Positions 56,230 to 64,000 of a stretch of DNA of 64,000 bases are shown in pieces. The DNA is from Acinetobacter celticus (GTDB lineage: Bacteria > Pseudomonadota > Gammaproteobacteria > Pseudomonadales > Moraxellaceae), in assembly GCF_001707755.1 (NCBI RefSeq), contig NZ_MBDL01000008.1, positions 62,001 to 126,000 of the forward strand, written 5' to 3'. The position numbers and the translations under genes were made by a program. Every line of letters begins with the position of its first letter. Within the stretch, counting starts at the first letter, position 1. The notes under the pieces were generated by a model, which saw nothing but the letters and a program-made list of their open reading frames with translations, searched no databases and was not told the origin of the DNA.

Positions 56230-57186
56230 TTAAGCAACACTCACCTGATGCATAAGTTTAATCACTTCGGCCTCGGTTGCTCCAATCCGATGTGCAACCA
56301 CAGCACCAAAAACCGCTTGTACATCATCTGGGGTCACAAAACCACGCTGTTCAATTAAAGCATAAGCTTGTGCTGCTTTTTTTAAGGACAAAACACCTCG
56401 TGTCGATAGTCCTTGTCGGCCCTTTCTGGTTTCTTCTGCTAAGTCTAAGATGTATTCAAGTACAGCATCACTGGTATGAATTTTTTGCACCAATTGCTGT
56501 AAATCTAAAATATCTTTTTCATGAAATACATGCGCTAAGCCCGCAATCAGCTCCTGCCTTGAATGTTGTTGCAACAAGGTCTTTTCCGCTTGGCGTGAAG
56601 GATAACCTAAAGATAAACGCATTAAAAAACGGTCTAATTGCGATTCAGGCAAGGCATACGTACCACTTTGAAATAACGGATTCTGCGTTGCAATGACCCA
56701 AAATGGCTGTGGCAATACATAGCGTACACCATCAACCGTGGTCATCCCCTCCTCCATGGCTTCTAACAACGCACTTTGGGTTTTAGGGCTACAGCGGTTA
56801 ATTTCATCTGCAAGCAAAATTTGTGTAAAAATCGGCCCGTGTTTAAATTCAAATAAGTGCTCTTTTTGATTAAACATATTAATGCCAATAACATCACTGG
56901 CCAACATGTCGTTGGTAAATTGAATCCGCTGAAATTTCAAGCCCGCCAAATGTGCCAAACTGCTGGATAAAGTGGTTTTTCCCAATCCGGGTAAATCTTC
57001 GAACAAAATATGACCACCAGCCAAAAGACTGCATAACGCTAATTTGGTTTGATGATTTTTATCAAGAATAATTAAATTAATTTGCTTCAGGAATGCATCA
57101 ATTTTAGGATAAAACACCATAAGTTGCTGATCATCAAGTATCTCTGCTGACTCGGTGTTTGCTGTTTTATTCGATCCCCAAAGCAC
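56230..57186 (-). CDS. MoxR-family AAA+ ATPase
   Basis: A 318-aa ATPase of the MoxR type, thought to act as a chaperone for partner proteins with VWA or DUF58 domains. Walker A is EDLPGLGKTTLS, Walker B is ILLADEINRCSPKTQSALL, and the sensor segment is FWVIATQNP. The start is GTG with GGGGA seven bases upstream. It leads the operon with the DUF58 and TgpA-like genes. Confidence 0.93.
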   Translation of the reverse strand: MLWGSNKTANTESAEILDDQQLMVFYPKIDAFLKQINLIILDKNHQTKLALCSLLAGGHILFEDLPGLGKTTLSSSLAHLAGLKFQRIQFTNDMLASDVIGINMFNQKEHLFEFKHGPIFTQILLADEINRCSPKTQSALLEAMEEGMTTVDGVRYVLPQPFWVIATQNPLFQSGTYALPESQLDRFLMRLSLGYPSRQAEKTLLQQHSRQELIAGLAHVFHEKDILDLQQLVQKIHTSDAVLEYILDLAEETRKGRQGLSTRGVLSLKKAAQAYALIEQRGFVTPDDVQAVFGAVVAHRIGATEAEVIKLMHQVSVA

Positions 57187-57312
57187 GTTCTATTCCCCAA
57201 TAAAAAGTATAAACAAAAGCCTAACATACAGGCTTTTCCTTCAGGTTCAAAGTTTTAAGCACAAATTCATTCGCACCCTATATAATCAAGCAGTGAGTTC
57301 ACATTAAAAATA

Positions 57313-57380
57313 TTACAGGTTTACCTAGAGCGCTACGTTGACATCGTAAAGGTCTTCCACAAGGTGTGGTTTACCTGTAA
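57313..57380 (+). other. tRNA-Val-derived fragment lacking a D arm
   Basis: A 29-base segment (57326-57354) matches tRNA-Val(GAC) at 28 positions, covering the end of the D arm, the anticodon arm and the variable loop. It is inverted relative to the intact tRNA at 53187. It is flanked by arms that can pair (ACAGGT with ACCTGT; ACC with GGT) and by a different small hairpin (CCAC/GTGG) in the T-arm place. There is no normal D arm or T loop, so it is not a functional tRNA. Confidence 0.65.
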
Positions 57381-57422
57381 AAAATATAGTATTTTTATTT
57401 TCCATTAAAAAATGAAGATAAT

Positions 57423-57450
57423 AAAAAACGGCACCTAAATGCCGTTTTTT
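57423..57450 (-). terminator. terminator of the cstA-ybdD operon
   Basis: AAAAAACGGC/GCCGTTTTTT, extended by an A:T pair, forms a strong hairpin 14 bases beyond the YbdD-type stop. Confidence 0.9.
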
Positions 57451-57463
57451 AATGCGATAAACT

Positions 57464-57766
57464 TTAGCAAGGACACTTCTTCATACCGCCACCAGCCGAT
57501 GGATAACGCGCATCGACACAATGACGATAAAAAGTTTTAGCATCCATCGCTTCTAAATCTGGATGATTCTTTTTCATGTGTTCCAAATAGTTTTGATAAT
57601 CAGGCACACCCACCATCAAACGGAAACTTTGCTGCAATTGTTGCCAGAGTGTGGCAATACGTGACCAATTTTTCGGATTTAAGATCAAATCCTTTTGCGA
57701 CATAATGGTCATTTTAATGATTTTATAAATCACTGTTTTTCCACTTTTTGCAAATTTAAGATTCAT
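57464..57766 (-). CDS. YbdD/YjiX family protein
   Basis: A 100-aa protein whose C-terminal 65 residues match the YbdD/YjiX (DUF466) family: RLMVGVPDYQNYLEHMKKNHP and the Cys-rich end DARYPSAGGGMKKCPC. Such genes follow cstA or btsT in many bacteria and seem to work with the transporter. The ATG at 57766 is six bases after AGGAG. The first 30 residues exceed the E. coli form and an internal ATG (near 57703) could be the ancestral start. Confidence 0.88.
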   Translation of the reverse strand: MNLKFAKSGKTVIYKIIKMTIMSQKDLILNPKNWSRIATLWQQLQQSFRLMVGVPDYQNYLEHMKKNHPDLEAMDAKTFYRHCVDARYPSAGGGMKKCPC

Positions 57767-57778
57767 CACTTGCTCCTC

Positions 57779-59878
57779 TTAATGGTGTTTATTCGCGACA
57801 ATTTCTTCAGGATCACGATAAATTGCCTCGGATTCATGAACTGTTGGCACTGGGCTAGCTAAGGCTTGACGAATAACCTTAATCGCTGCAACCAACATAA
57901 CCACTGCAACAAGCATAAAGAATCCGCACAACGCAGCATTGATCTGATTAGACATTGCAACCGTCTGCATTTCTGCAATCGTTTTCGCAGGTGCTAAAAT
58001 TTCATTCTTAGCAATTGCGGTATTAAAACGCTCAGCTTGTGCCAAGAAACCAATTTTTGGGTTTTCATGGAAGATTTTTTGCCAACCCGCAGTCATTGAG
58101 GTAATGAATAAGAAAACGGTTGGAATCACGGTGACCCAAACATATTTCTCTTTTTTCATTTTAAATAAAATAACTGTACCTAAAATGAGTGCCATGGCTG
58201 CCAGAATCTGGTTACCAATACCAAATAAAGGCCATAAGCTGTTAATACCGCCCAATGGGTCAATAACACCTTGATAAACGAAGAAGCCCCAACCTGCAAC
58301 AGCAACGGCTGTACCCAACATATTTCCGAAGAAATTGTGTGAGTTTTTAATCGCAGGAATAACAATGCCGACAGTATCTTGAACCATAAAACGACATGCA
58401 CGTGTACCTGCATCTACTGCTGTTAAAATAAATAAGGCTTCGAACAAAATTGCAAAGTGATACCAAAAGGCCATCATTGAGCGGTTGTTAAAAATTTCAG
58501 TAATGATATGCGCCATACCAATGGCAAAAGTAGGTGCACCACCTGTACGTGACAAAATTGAATGCTCACCCACTTCTTGAGCCAGCAATGTCAACGCTTC
58601 AGGTGTCACCACAAAACCTAAATTGCGAACGGCTTCTGATGCAGACTCAACCGTAGTACCCAACACTGCAGCTGGTGAGTTAATTGCAAAATAGATACCC
58701 GGATCAAGGATCGTTGCGCAGACCATTGCCATAATTGCAACGAATGATTCCATCAACATCCCACCGTAACCAATCATACGAATATCGGCTTCGTTATTGA
58801 CTAATTTTGGTGTTGTTCCAGAAGCAACTAACGCATGGAAACCTGAAATGGCACCACAGGCAATAGTAATAAATAAGAATGGGAACATTGACCCAGCAAA
58901 TACTGGCCCAGTACCATCAATAAAATGTGTTACAGCTGGCATTTTCAACATTGGCATTGCAACCATAATACCGACTGCCAATCCTGCAATTACACCAATT
59001 TTTAAGAATGTAGATAAATAATCACGTGGTGCAAGCAACAGCCATACAGGCAATACTGAAGCAACAAAGCCGTATCCAATTAACCACCAAGTCAGTTCAG
59101 TACCAGTTAATGTAAAGATCGGGCCCCAATAGGCATGTTGTGCAACATCACCACCATAAATAATGCCGGCCATCATGAGTACAAAACCAATAATGGATAC
59201 TTCGGCAATTTTTCCTGGGCGGATAAACCGCATATAAATGCCCATGAAAATGGCAATTGGAATGGTTGCTGCAATACTAAAGACACCCCAAGGGCTATTG
59301 GTCAATGCTTTAACGACCACCAATGCCAGTACTGCAAGGATAATAATCATTACCCCCAAAGCGCCCAACATTACAATCACACCGGCAAAAGAACCCAGCT
59401 CTTGCTTGGCCATTTCACCCAATGAACGTCCATCGCGTCGGGTTGAAATAAATAGCACAAGAAAATCTTGAACTGCACCTGCAATTACAACACCAATGAG
59501 TAGCCAAAGCGTGCCTGGTAAATATCCCATTTGCGCGGCTAAAATTGGTCCAACCAGTGGCCCTGCGCCTGCAATAGCGGCAAAGTGATGCCCAAACAAT
59601 ACGCCTTTATTCGTCGGCACATAATCTAAACCATCATTCAGGCGATGTGCGGGTGTCAAACGGCGTGGATTTAGCTCAAAAACTTTGGTCGCAATAAATA
59701 AACTATAGAAACGATAAGCAATGCTATAAACACAGATTGCGGCCAAAATAAGCCACACTGCATTTACATGTTCTCCACGACTGACTGCCAGTATTCCAAA
59801 GGAAACTGCGCCTATAATTGCGACAATAATCCAGAGCAGTTTTGATACTGGCCCAGACTTTTTCTCAATAGATTCCAT
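57779..59878 (-). CDS. cstA: carbon starvation protein CstA family (pyruvate/peptide transporter)
   Basis: A 699-aa inner-membrane protein with many helices. The family signatures are FGHHFAAIAGAGPLVGPILA and SGFHALVASGTTPKLVNNE. In E. coli the paralogues BtsT and CstA take up pyruvate, and CstA has been linked to peptide use in starvation. The ATG is preceded by GAGGGA. It is followed after 12 bases by the YbdD/YjiX gene. Whether this copy is the BtsT-like or CstA-like form cannot be settled here. Confidence 0.93.
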   Translation of the reverse strand: MESIEKKSGPVSKLLWIIVAIIGAVSFGILAVSRGEHVNAVWLILAAICVYSIAYRFYSLFIATKVFELNPRRLTPAHRLNDGLDYVPTNKGVLFGHHFAAIAGAGPLVGPILAAQMGYLPGTLWLLIGVVIAGAVQDFLVLFISTRRDGRSLGEMAKQELGSFAGVIVMLGALGVMIIILAVLALVVVKALTNSPWGVFSIAATIPIAIFMGIYMRFIRPGKIAEVSIIGFVLMMAGIIYGGDVAQHAYWGPIFTLTGTELTWWLIGYGFVASVLPVWLLLAPRDYLSTFLKIGVIAGLAVGIMVAMPMLKMPAVTHFIDGTGPVFAGSMFPFLFITIACGAISGFHALVASGTTPKLVNNEADIRMIGYGGMLMESFVAIMAMVCATILDPGIYFAINSPAAVLGTTVESASEAVRNLGFVVTPEALTLLAQEVGEHSILSRTGGAPTFAIGMAHIITEIFNNRSMMAFWYHFAILFEALFILTAVDAGTRACRFMVQDTVGIVIPAIKNSHNFFGNMLGTAVAVAGWGFFVYQGVIDPLGGINSLWPLFGIGNQILAAMALILGTVILFKMKKEKYVWVTVIPTVFLFITSMTAGWQKIFHENPKIGFLAQAERFNTAIAKNEILAPAKTIAEMQTVAMSNQINAALCGFFMLVAVVMLVAAIKVIRQALASPVPTVHESEAIYRDPEEIVANKHH

Positions 59879-60004
59879 TTCAATCCCTCATATCTGTTTG
59901 CATAAAAGCAGCTTTCATTTTTTCTTGTTCGAGATTTGGCTGTTTCATTCCTTGCAACTCTACTCCTCATGGTTTACTTTTCATGTAATACTTTGGCATG
60001 AAAA

Positions 60005-60028
60005 AAGGGATGATTTTCATCATCCCTT
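60005..60028 (-). terminator. terminator of efp
   Basis: AAGGGATGAT/ATCATCCCTT with loop TTTC is followed on the minus strand by TTTT. It lies 25 bases beyond the efp stop. Confidence 0.88.
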
Positions 60029-60053
60029 CTGATAATAGTCTATTTTTAAACCA

Positions 60054-60623
60054 TTATGCACGTTCTAAATAATCGCCTGTACGAGTATCTACACGAACGC
60101 TTTCTTCTTGCTGTACGAACAATGGAACACGTACTACAGCACCAGTTTCTAATTTCGCTGGTTTACCACCACCACCTGAAGTATCACCACGGACACCTGG
60201 GTCAGTTTCAACAATTTTTAATACCACGAAGTTCGGTGCACTTACGTTCAATGGAACACCATTAAACAACATAATTGTGCAAAGTTCGTTAGAATCATCT
60301 TTTAACCATTTTGCAGCATCGCCCATCGCTGTTTTATCAGCAACGATTTGTTCAAAAGACACTGGGTCCATGAAGTTCCACATTTCGCCATCATTATATA
60401 AGTAGTTCATTTCTACTTCTTGGATGTCTGCAGCTTCTAAAGACTCACCAGATTTAAATGTTTTTTCTAAAACTTTACCTGAACGAAGATTACGCAATTT
60501 CACACGGTTGAACGCTTGGCCCTTACCCGGTTTTACGTATTCATTTTCCATGATTGAACATGGGTTTCCGTCAAGCATAACTTTAAGGCCTGACTTGAAA
60601 TCATTTGTAGAATAATAGGCCAT
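60054..60623 (-). CDS. efp: translation elongation factor P
   Basis: A 189-aa EF-P, which relieves ribosome stalling at polyproline. The three beta-barrel domains are recognisable. The loop with the modified lysine reads VKPGKGQAF (about Lys34), as in E. coli, and so is a substrate for EpmA/EpmB beta-lysylation. The ATG at 60623 gives the standard start [14 protein letters not shown]; a GTG at 60632 is in frame. It diverges from epmB. Confidence 0.95.
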   Translation of the reverse strand: MAYYSTNDFKSGLKVMLDGNPCSIMENEYVKPGKGQAFNRVKLRNLRSGKVLEKTFKSGESLEAADIQEVEMNYLYNDGEMWNFMDPVSFEQIVADKTAMGDAAKWLKDDSNELCTIMLFNGVPLNVSAPNFVVLKIVETDPGVRGDTSGGGGKPAKLETGAVVRVPLFVQQEESVRVDTRTGDYLERA

Positions 60624-60954
60624 GACTGGCACACTCCAAACTTACTAGTTTAATCTATGGATACGAAGGAATTTTTGCTAACTGACTTGGCTTTAAATCG
60701 TAGCCACTTCATCAAAACACAACGCATATTGAGGTTTTAGTATTCTAAATGAGCAACATGCGACGAAGCAACGTAAATAATGACCCTGAAGCTTCAGCTT
60801 ATAGGTAAAATACCCATGAAAAGCTGAAAATCTTGACAATGGAATCTCCATTGGCTAGCTTCACGCCTCAATCTAGACAATTTTCCTAATAACACTTTTG
60901 AGGTTAAGAGAATTGCCTGCAATCCCTAACCCAGCATTATATTTAACACGTGGC

Positions 60955-61971
60955 ATGATAAACTATTTGTATCAAGAGCAAAACTGGCAATCTCAACTCA
61001 GCGACCTAATTACTGACCCTTTAGAACTGCTTGAGACCCTTCAGCTATCACCTGACCACTTACTGTCAGGCGCAATTCTTGCATCTCAAGCATTTAAGTT
61101 ACGTGTACCACGTGCTTTTGTTGCAAAAATGCAAGTTGGCAATCCATTTGACCCACTTCTATTACAAGTTCTACCGCATCATTTAGAGCTCGAAGAACAT
61201 GAAGGTTATGTCACAGACCCTTTAGGCGAAGAACAGGCCAATCAACAACCGGGTGTATTACACAAATACCAATCTCGTTTTTTGCTGACCTTAACAGGCG
61301 CATGTGCCGTGCATTGTCGCTACTGTTTTCGTCGCCACTTTCCCTATCAAGAAAATTTGCCAAAAAATGAAGATTGGCCAAATATTCAGCAATATATACA
61401 AAGTCAGCCAGATATTAATGAGGTCATTCTCAGTGGCGGTGACCCGTTAACCCTGTCTAATCGTAAATTAAAACTTTGGATAGAGCGTTTAGAATCTCTA
61501 CCACAAATTAAATTTCTGAGAATTCATTCACGGGTTCCGATCGTAATGCCCAACCGTGTCGATGAACAGCTGATTTCTACATTAAAAAACAGTAGGCTGC
61601 GAATTATTCTAGTGGTACACTCAAATCACGCATCTGAGCTAGATGATTACACTTGTAGCAAACTGTCAAAGTTAGTCAAGGAACAAATCACAGTACTTAA
61701 TCAGGCAGTCTTGTTAAAAGGGGTCAACGATACTGCTGATGTTTTAGTCAATCTAAGCTACCGTTTATTTGATGCAGGCGTTATGCCATATTATTTACAT
61801 GTTCTTGATAAAGTAAAAGGTGCACATCATTTTGATCGTTCACCAGAAGATATTAACCAAATTTATACCGAAGTTTTAGCCAAACTTCCGGGTTATTTGG
61901 TTCCTAAGCTAGTACGGGAAATTGCGGGCGAAAAAAACAAGACACCGCTTTTTGGAGTTTCAACTTTTTGA
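60955..61971 (+). CDS. epmB: EF-P beta-lysylation enzyme EpmB (lysine 2,3-aminomutase-like)
   Basis: A 338-aa radical SAM enzyme that converts alpha-lysine to beta-lysine for EF-P modification. The [4Fe-4S] motif CxxxCxxC is in GACAVHCRYCFRRHFPY. The GGDPL motif (ILSGGDPLTLSN) and the PLP Lys segment near LHVLDKVKGAHHF are present. The start is uncertain: the frame is open to a TTG at 60898, but the ATG at 60955 fits the length of E. coli EpmB (342 aa). It is adjacent to its substrate gene efp. Confidence 0.9.
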   Translation: MINYLYQEQNWQSQLSDLITDPLELLETLQLSPDHLLSGAILASQAFKLRVPRAFVAKMQVGNPFDPLLLQVLPHHLELEEHEGYVTDPLGEEQANQQPGVLHKYQSRFLLTLTGACAVHCRYCFRRHFPYQENLPKNEDWPNIQQYIQSQPDINEVILSGGDPLTLSNRKLKLWIERLESLPQIKFLRIHSRVPIVMPNRVDEQLISTLKNSRLRIILVVHSNHASELDDYTCSKLSKLVKEQITVLNQAVLLKGVNDTADVLVNLSYRLFDAGVMPYYLHVLDKVKGAHHFDRSPEDINQIYTEVLAKLPGYLVPKLVREIAGEKNKTPLFGVSTF

Positions 61972-61985
61972 GTTAAATAATAACG

Positions 61986-63731
61986 ATGACTAATCCTACT
62001 TCAGATATTTTTCAGAATTCGACAGAACTTAAGTTAGATAAGCTTAGTTTTTGCCCGACCAATGCAAAAGGCCTGCAAGAATGGCTAGCGGGCGTGTCTA
62101 TTTTACAACTCGGCACATCATCTAAATCATTATTCAATGCTTTAGTTGAAATTTCAGAACTCAAGTGTCAAGAAATGCTTCGTTTTGACTTGATTCAGAT
62201 CTTGCACCCCACACTGGAAAGTATTCTCACCAGTCTAGAAAAACACTTTGCCAATCAAGGTTTGATTACCACAGATCGAAATGATCAGATTATTGAGCTG
62301 GCGATGCTTTTGCGTAGCCACTTTGCTAAAATTTATATTGATATTGCAAAACGTTGTCATCAGCAACTGAGTCAACAAAAATTTTCGATCTTCTCGTTTG
62401 GCCATAAAAAAAGTCTACAAACTGCACGCATTGCGTCAATTTATTATGCATTGCAACAACTGTCTTTGTTACTTTACCAACAACAAATGCTTTATACCGC
62501 ACCAATGCCTGGTCAGTGGTTAGTTGCACACCAACTGATCGAGTATGCGGTAGAAAATAATTTCTACCAAAGTAATTTGAATCAACTACTGGGCACCCAG
62601 CATCAAATTAGTACCATTGCACAAGCTTATTCTCAGCTTATTTTATTGGATATCTTTAATACTAATCAAATTCGCCCCGCAGAGATTCAAGGCTTATTTT
62701 TATGTAGCTTTGATTGGGCTAAATTGGTTCAAATTTTACAAAAAGAGACTACGCTTTCACGCTATATAATTGATACAGAAAAAGACCATCCACCTGTTTT
62801 CAATACGAATCAAGCTGGACACTATAAACCTGATCTTTTTATATCAACCCAAAGCCTGCTCGATCACTTGGTTGAGATGCAAACAAAAAATGGGCAGTAT
62901 TTATCTAAAAATGAAAAATTATTCTTAACCCCTGCTCTGCATTTTCATATTCATAATTTACTCTCTAATAATTCAGAGCGTAGACATGAGCGCTATGAGT
63001 ACTCTGCACAAATTAATATTTGTTTTAGTTTATCTGTAGCACATTTTTATTTATCTAAAGGCAAAACCTTCAACGAGACACTCGATTTAGAGGCGAATTA
63101 TAATTTACACAATGAATCTAGTTTTACCAATTCCATGGAAAACAATATGCAAGCAACATTGTCCAATGCCAAGGCCATTGACCGTGAAGCGAAGCAAATT
63201 CATTCTGCAGAAGTCCTCGATATTAGTGTAAACGGTTACCGAATTAAGTGGACGGGTGAAACGCCAGTACAACTAAAAACAGGTGAATTCATCCTTGTGC
63301 AAGAAAATGCACAAAGCCAATGGCGTGGCGGTGTGATTCGCTGGATTAAACAATCCACAGAAAAAAGTTTGGAAATTGGTCTAGAAGTCTTAACGCAAGA
63401 CATGTTCCCTTGTGCAGCACATGTTCGAACAGATCGCAATACACATAATTATCAACCTGCTTTACTGACCCAAACCTCTCAGCTTGACCAAATTACCACC
63501 ACCTTGATATTGCCAGGTTCAAACCTATTTCGAGAAAAACAAACCATTCATCTACGCCTAGGCAAAGAAGAATTGAAAGTTTATCTCACTAAAGCACAGT
63601 TGATCACGCAAAGCTTTATTCGTTTCGAATATGAATTATTAAATGATCAACAAGAAAGCACTGTAAAAGATTTTATTAACCACCAAGTAAATGAAATCAA
63701 AAATAATGATTTATGGGAAGCATTAAAGTGA
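61986..63731 (+). CDS. PilZ-like domain protein, 581 aa
   Basis: A large cytoplasmic protein. The N-terminal 330 residues are helical and unrecognised. The C-terminal part carries motifs like those of PilZ c-di-GMP-binding domains: an Arg-rich RRHERYEY followed, after a long insert, by VLDISVNGYRI (the D/NxSxxG motif). c-di-GMP binding is likely but unproven. Its stop overlaps the start of the next gene (GTGA), which begins like a receiver domain, so both may act in one signalling unit. It lies 14 bases after epmB. Confidence 0.65.
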   Translation: MTNPTSDIFQNSTELKLDKLSFCPTNAKGLQEWLAGVSILQLGTSSKSLFNALVEISELKCQEMLRFDLIQILHPTLESILTSLEKHFANQGLITTDRNDQIIELAMLLRSHFAKIYIDIAKRCHQQLSQQKFSIFSFGHKKSLQTARIASIYYALQQLSLLLYQQQMLYTAPMPGQWLVAHQLIEYAVENNFYQSNLNQLLGTQHQISTIAQAYSQLILLDIFNTNQIRPAEIQGLFLCSFDWAKLVQILQKETTLSRYIIDTEKDHPPVFNTNQAGHYKPDLFISTQSLLDHLVEMQTKNGQYLSKNEKLFLTPALHFHIHNLLSNNSERRHERYEYSAQINICFSLSVAHFYLSKGKTFNETLDLEANYNLHNESSFTNSMENNMQATLSNAKAIDREAKQIHSAEVLDISVNGYRIKWTGETPVQLKTGEFILVQENAQSQWRGGVIRWIKQSTEKSLEIGLEVLTQDMFPCAAHVRTDRNTHNYQPALLTQTSQLDQITTTLILPGSNLFREKQTIHLRLGKEELKVYLTKAQLITQSFIRFEYELLNDQQESTVKDFINHQVNEIKNNDLWEALK

Positions 63732-64000
63732 GAAATCCATTATTGTCTAAAAAGTTAAAACGTACAGAAACACGTTTACTCATTATCGATGATAATCAAA
63801 TACGTTATAACCAAATCCGTGATCTTTTAACTGCCAGTGAACACCATGTTCAAGCCACGTTGCTAGATGATCTACAGAACTTTGAAAAACAGCTAAATTT
63901 GAATTGGGATCTAGTCATTTTTGGTCGTGCTTATGATTTAAAATATGATCAGGCTTTAAGCTTAATCCGTCTATCAAAGCAACCCAACCTCCCCCTACTT
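63728..64000 (+). CDS. response-regulator-like protein (C-terminus beyond window)
   Basis: The first 91 residues of a protein starting at GTG, overlapping the previous stop by four bases. The sequence TRLLIIDDNQIRYNQIRDLL has the acidic pair of a CheY-like receiver domain, and WDLVIFGRAYDLKYDQAL matches its second half, although the usual phospho-acceptor Asp position reads Gly-Arg. In Acinetobacter such genes can continue into GGDEF/EAL domains (FimX-like), which would fit the PilZ-like neighbour. That extension is not visible here. Confidence 0.65.
   Translation, partial: MRNPLLSKKLKRTETRLLIIDDNQIRYNQIRDLLTASEHHVQATLLDDLQNFEKQLNLNWDLVIFGRAYDLKYDQALSLIRLSKQPNLPLL

Noticed and set aside
57313..57380. 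Functional second tRNA-Val
   Set aside because: D arm and canonical T loop are absent and the acceptor stem is interrupted; treated as a derived fragment.

Overview
The window is chromosomal DNA from a gammaproteobacterium, almost certainly an Acinetobacter (Moraxellaceae). It is AT-rich. It carries a MopR/phenol hydroxylase cluster of the A. calcoaceticus type, and MopR keeps every published ligand residue at its published number. Other typical Acinetobacter traits are the AlaA-like aminotransferase with an N-terminal extension, the efp/epmB pair and the CstA-YbdD pair. No insertion sequence, intact prophage or CRISPR array is visible.

Layout. (1) 0-6.4 kb, catabolic island: on the minus strand a quinone oxidoreductase, a TauD-type dioxygenase, a beta-keto acid cleavage enzyme (BKACE) and a truncated short-chain dehydrogenase; a divergent LysR regulator and scoAB (3-oxoacid CoA-transferase) on the plus strand. 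(2) 6.4-13.4 kb, phenol hydroxylase: mopR diverges from mopKLMNOP, with two 16-bp palindromic activator sites and a sigma-54-like promoter between them. (3) 13.7-16.5 kb: an exported arylsulfatase followed by a lipoprotein form of formylglycine-generating enzyme. (4) 16.7-20.7 kb, aspartate/dicarboxylate module: aspA, a LysR regulator and a dicarboxylate/amino acid symporter, linked by an identical 15-bp palindrome in both promoter regions. (5) 21-24.1 kb: a gene-poor stretch with small unknown genes, a decayed gene fragment, tRNA-fMet and a CAU tRNA (probably Ile2). (6) 24.4-39.3 kb, mostly core genes: csp, an acyltransferase, yebC, an Lrp-type regulator, a GST, ychF, a DUF962 gene, a Crp-type regulator, azlCD, purT, glnD and dapC. 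(7) 39.4-50 kb: an M48 peptidase remnant, gpx-msrB, the alaA-like gene, an MFS gene, an AlpA-type pseudogene, rluE, an M61 peptidase, a DD-carboxypeptidase and a SlyD-like PPIase. (8) 50-57.4 kb: an MFS gene, a SnoaL-like gene, tRNA-Val and the moxR-DUF58-transglutaminase operon, with an inverted tRNA-Val-derived fragment on its far side. (9) 57.4-64 kb: ybdD-cstA, efp/epmB, a PilZ-like protein and the start of a receiver-domain protein.

How the genes may work together. In region 1, BKACE chemistry would release acetoacetate and ScoAB would activate it to acetoacetyl-CoA; the dehydrogenase and dioxygenase could prepare the keto acid upstream. In regions 2-3, the sulfatase could release phenols from aryl sulfates and feed the MopR-controlled hydroxylase. 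The most unusual point is that both the sulfatase and its putative activating FGE carry export signals, and the sulfatase has Val where the modification motif normally has Pro. In region 4 uptake and deamination of aspartate appear to be co-regulated. Start codons were moved from the longest open frame wherever a ribosome binding site or family length favoured an internal start.
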